A stretch of 5,266 bases of DNA, taken from contig JAUWTR010000159.1 of the NCBI GenBank assembly GCA_030614645.1, positions 1 to 5,266 on the forward strand, in the 5' to 3' direction. Each line of letters starts with the position of its first letter. Positions within the stretch are counted from its first letter, which is position 1. The position numbers and the translations under genes are program-made. The DNA comes from Candidatus Aminicenantota bacterium. GTDB lineage: Bacteria; Acidobacteriota; Aminicenantia; Aminicenantales; Aminicenantaceae. A model generated the notes under the pieces. That model was given only the letters and a program-made list of their open reading frames with translations, was not told the origin of the DNA and did no database searches. Positions 5,203 to 5,266 of this stretch are shown one piece after another.

Positions 5203-5252
5203 GGGCGAGCCGATCTTACTGCATCTACTTCGTTGCAGCGGATTCGCGGTGA

Positions 5253-5261
5253 ATTATCACA
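5253..5261 (-). promoter_or_regulatory. Possible extended -10 element near the window edge
   Basis: TGTGATAAT on the minus strand resembles an extended -10 (TGnTATAAT) with one mismatch in the hexamer. The -35 region would be outside the window. If real it would start a transcript about 55 bases before the 35-codon ORF. Confidence 0.2.
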
Positions 5262-5266
5262 GCTTC

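Larger units (their letters stand above)
5112..5243. repeat. Two copies of a 12-base direct repeat, 120 bases apart
   Basis: GTTGCTGCGGAT at 5112-5123 and GTTGCAGCGGAT at 5232-5243 differ at one position and are exactly 120 bases apart. Similarity fades outside the core. One copy is in the end of the 35-codon ORF and the other lies upstream of it. They could be remnants of a duplication or chance. Confidence 0.3.

Noticed and set aside
5178..5264. Minus-strand frame open to the window edge, containing a PRIRCNEVDAVRSARPEG stretch that loosely resembles the end of an excisionase-type helix-turn-helix protein.
   Set aside because: Only 28 codons are visible, an open frame of this length is expected by chance in GC-richer sequence, and the resemblance is too short to name a family.
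5225..5266. Second minus-strand frame at the edge reading EAVIIHRESAATK and then a stop.
   Set aside because: Fourteen codons are too few to support a gene end, and it competes with the other open frame in the same place.
1..5266. CRISPR array, tRNA, rRNA, insertion sequence or defence system.
   Set aside because: No regularly spaced repeats, tRNA-like cloverleaf, transposase motifs or defence-protein domains were seen; the window is almost filled by housekeeping genes.

Overview
The window is an AT-rich, tightly packed piece of a bacterial chromosome carrying housekeeping genes. The gene order on the minus strand, obgE - nadD - rsfS - rlmH, is an old conserved block known from many bacteria, including Firmicutes and Deltaproteobacteria. 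The proteins are normal family members but sit at a distance from textbook versions: Obg ends right after its G domain, RsmI is short, and several conserved positions differ. A deep-branching or uncultured lineage is plausible, but the phylum cannot be named from this sequence alone.

Layout: positions 75-1567 hold a plus-strand pair, nadE (NH3-dependent NAD synthetase) and rsmI (16S rRNA C1402 2'-O-methyltransferase), 2 bases apart. A small hairpin followed by T's closes the pair. Everything from 5190 down to 1592 reads on the minus strand and converges on rsmI. In transcription order it is: a candidate 35-residue small ORF (5190-5083), a candidate promoter (5049-5021), obgE (4969-3971), nadD (3923-3259, broken by a frameshift), rsfS (3266-2856), rlmH (2893-2426), a candidate 34-residue small ORF (2436-2332) and a comF-type phosphoribosyltransferase (2335-1592). 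From nadD to comF each gene overlaps the next, which points to one transcript with translational coupling.

Functionally, obgE, rsfS, rlmH and rsmI all act on ribosome assembly or rRNA modification. NadD and NadE catalyse the last two steps of NAD synthesis and lie in the two converging units. ComF is a zinc-finger phosphoribosyltransferase linked to DNA uptake in competent bacteria but widespread elsewhere.

The main points for a second look are: (1) nadD, normally essential, is interrupted by an apparent one-base loss in a short G run and also carries a run of nine G's; (2) an unlisted 34-codon ORF fits exactly between rlmH and comF, with a good ribosome binding site and a TTGA stop/start overlap; (3) a 35-codon ORF upstream of obgE has a strong ribosome binding site and a start codon inside a long inverted repeat. 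No tRNA, rRNA, CRISPR array, insertion sequence or defence system was seen. I do not see a clear new multi-gene system; the novelty candidates are the two small ORFs and the nadD lesion.
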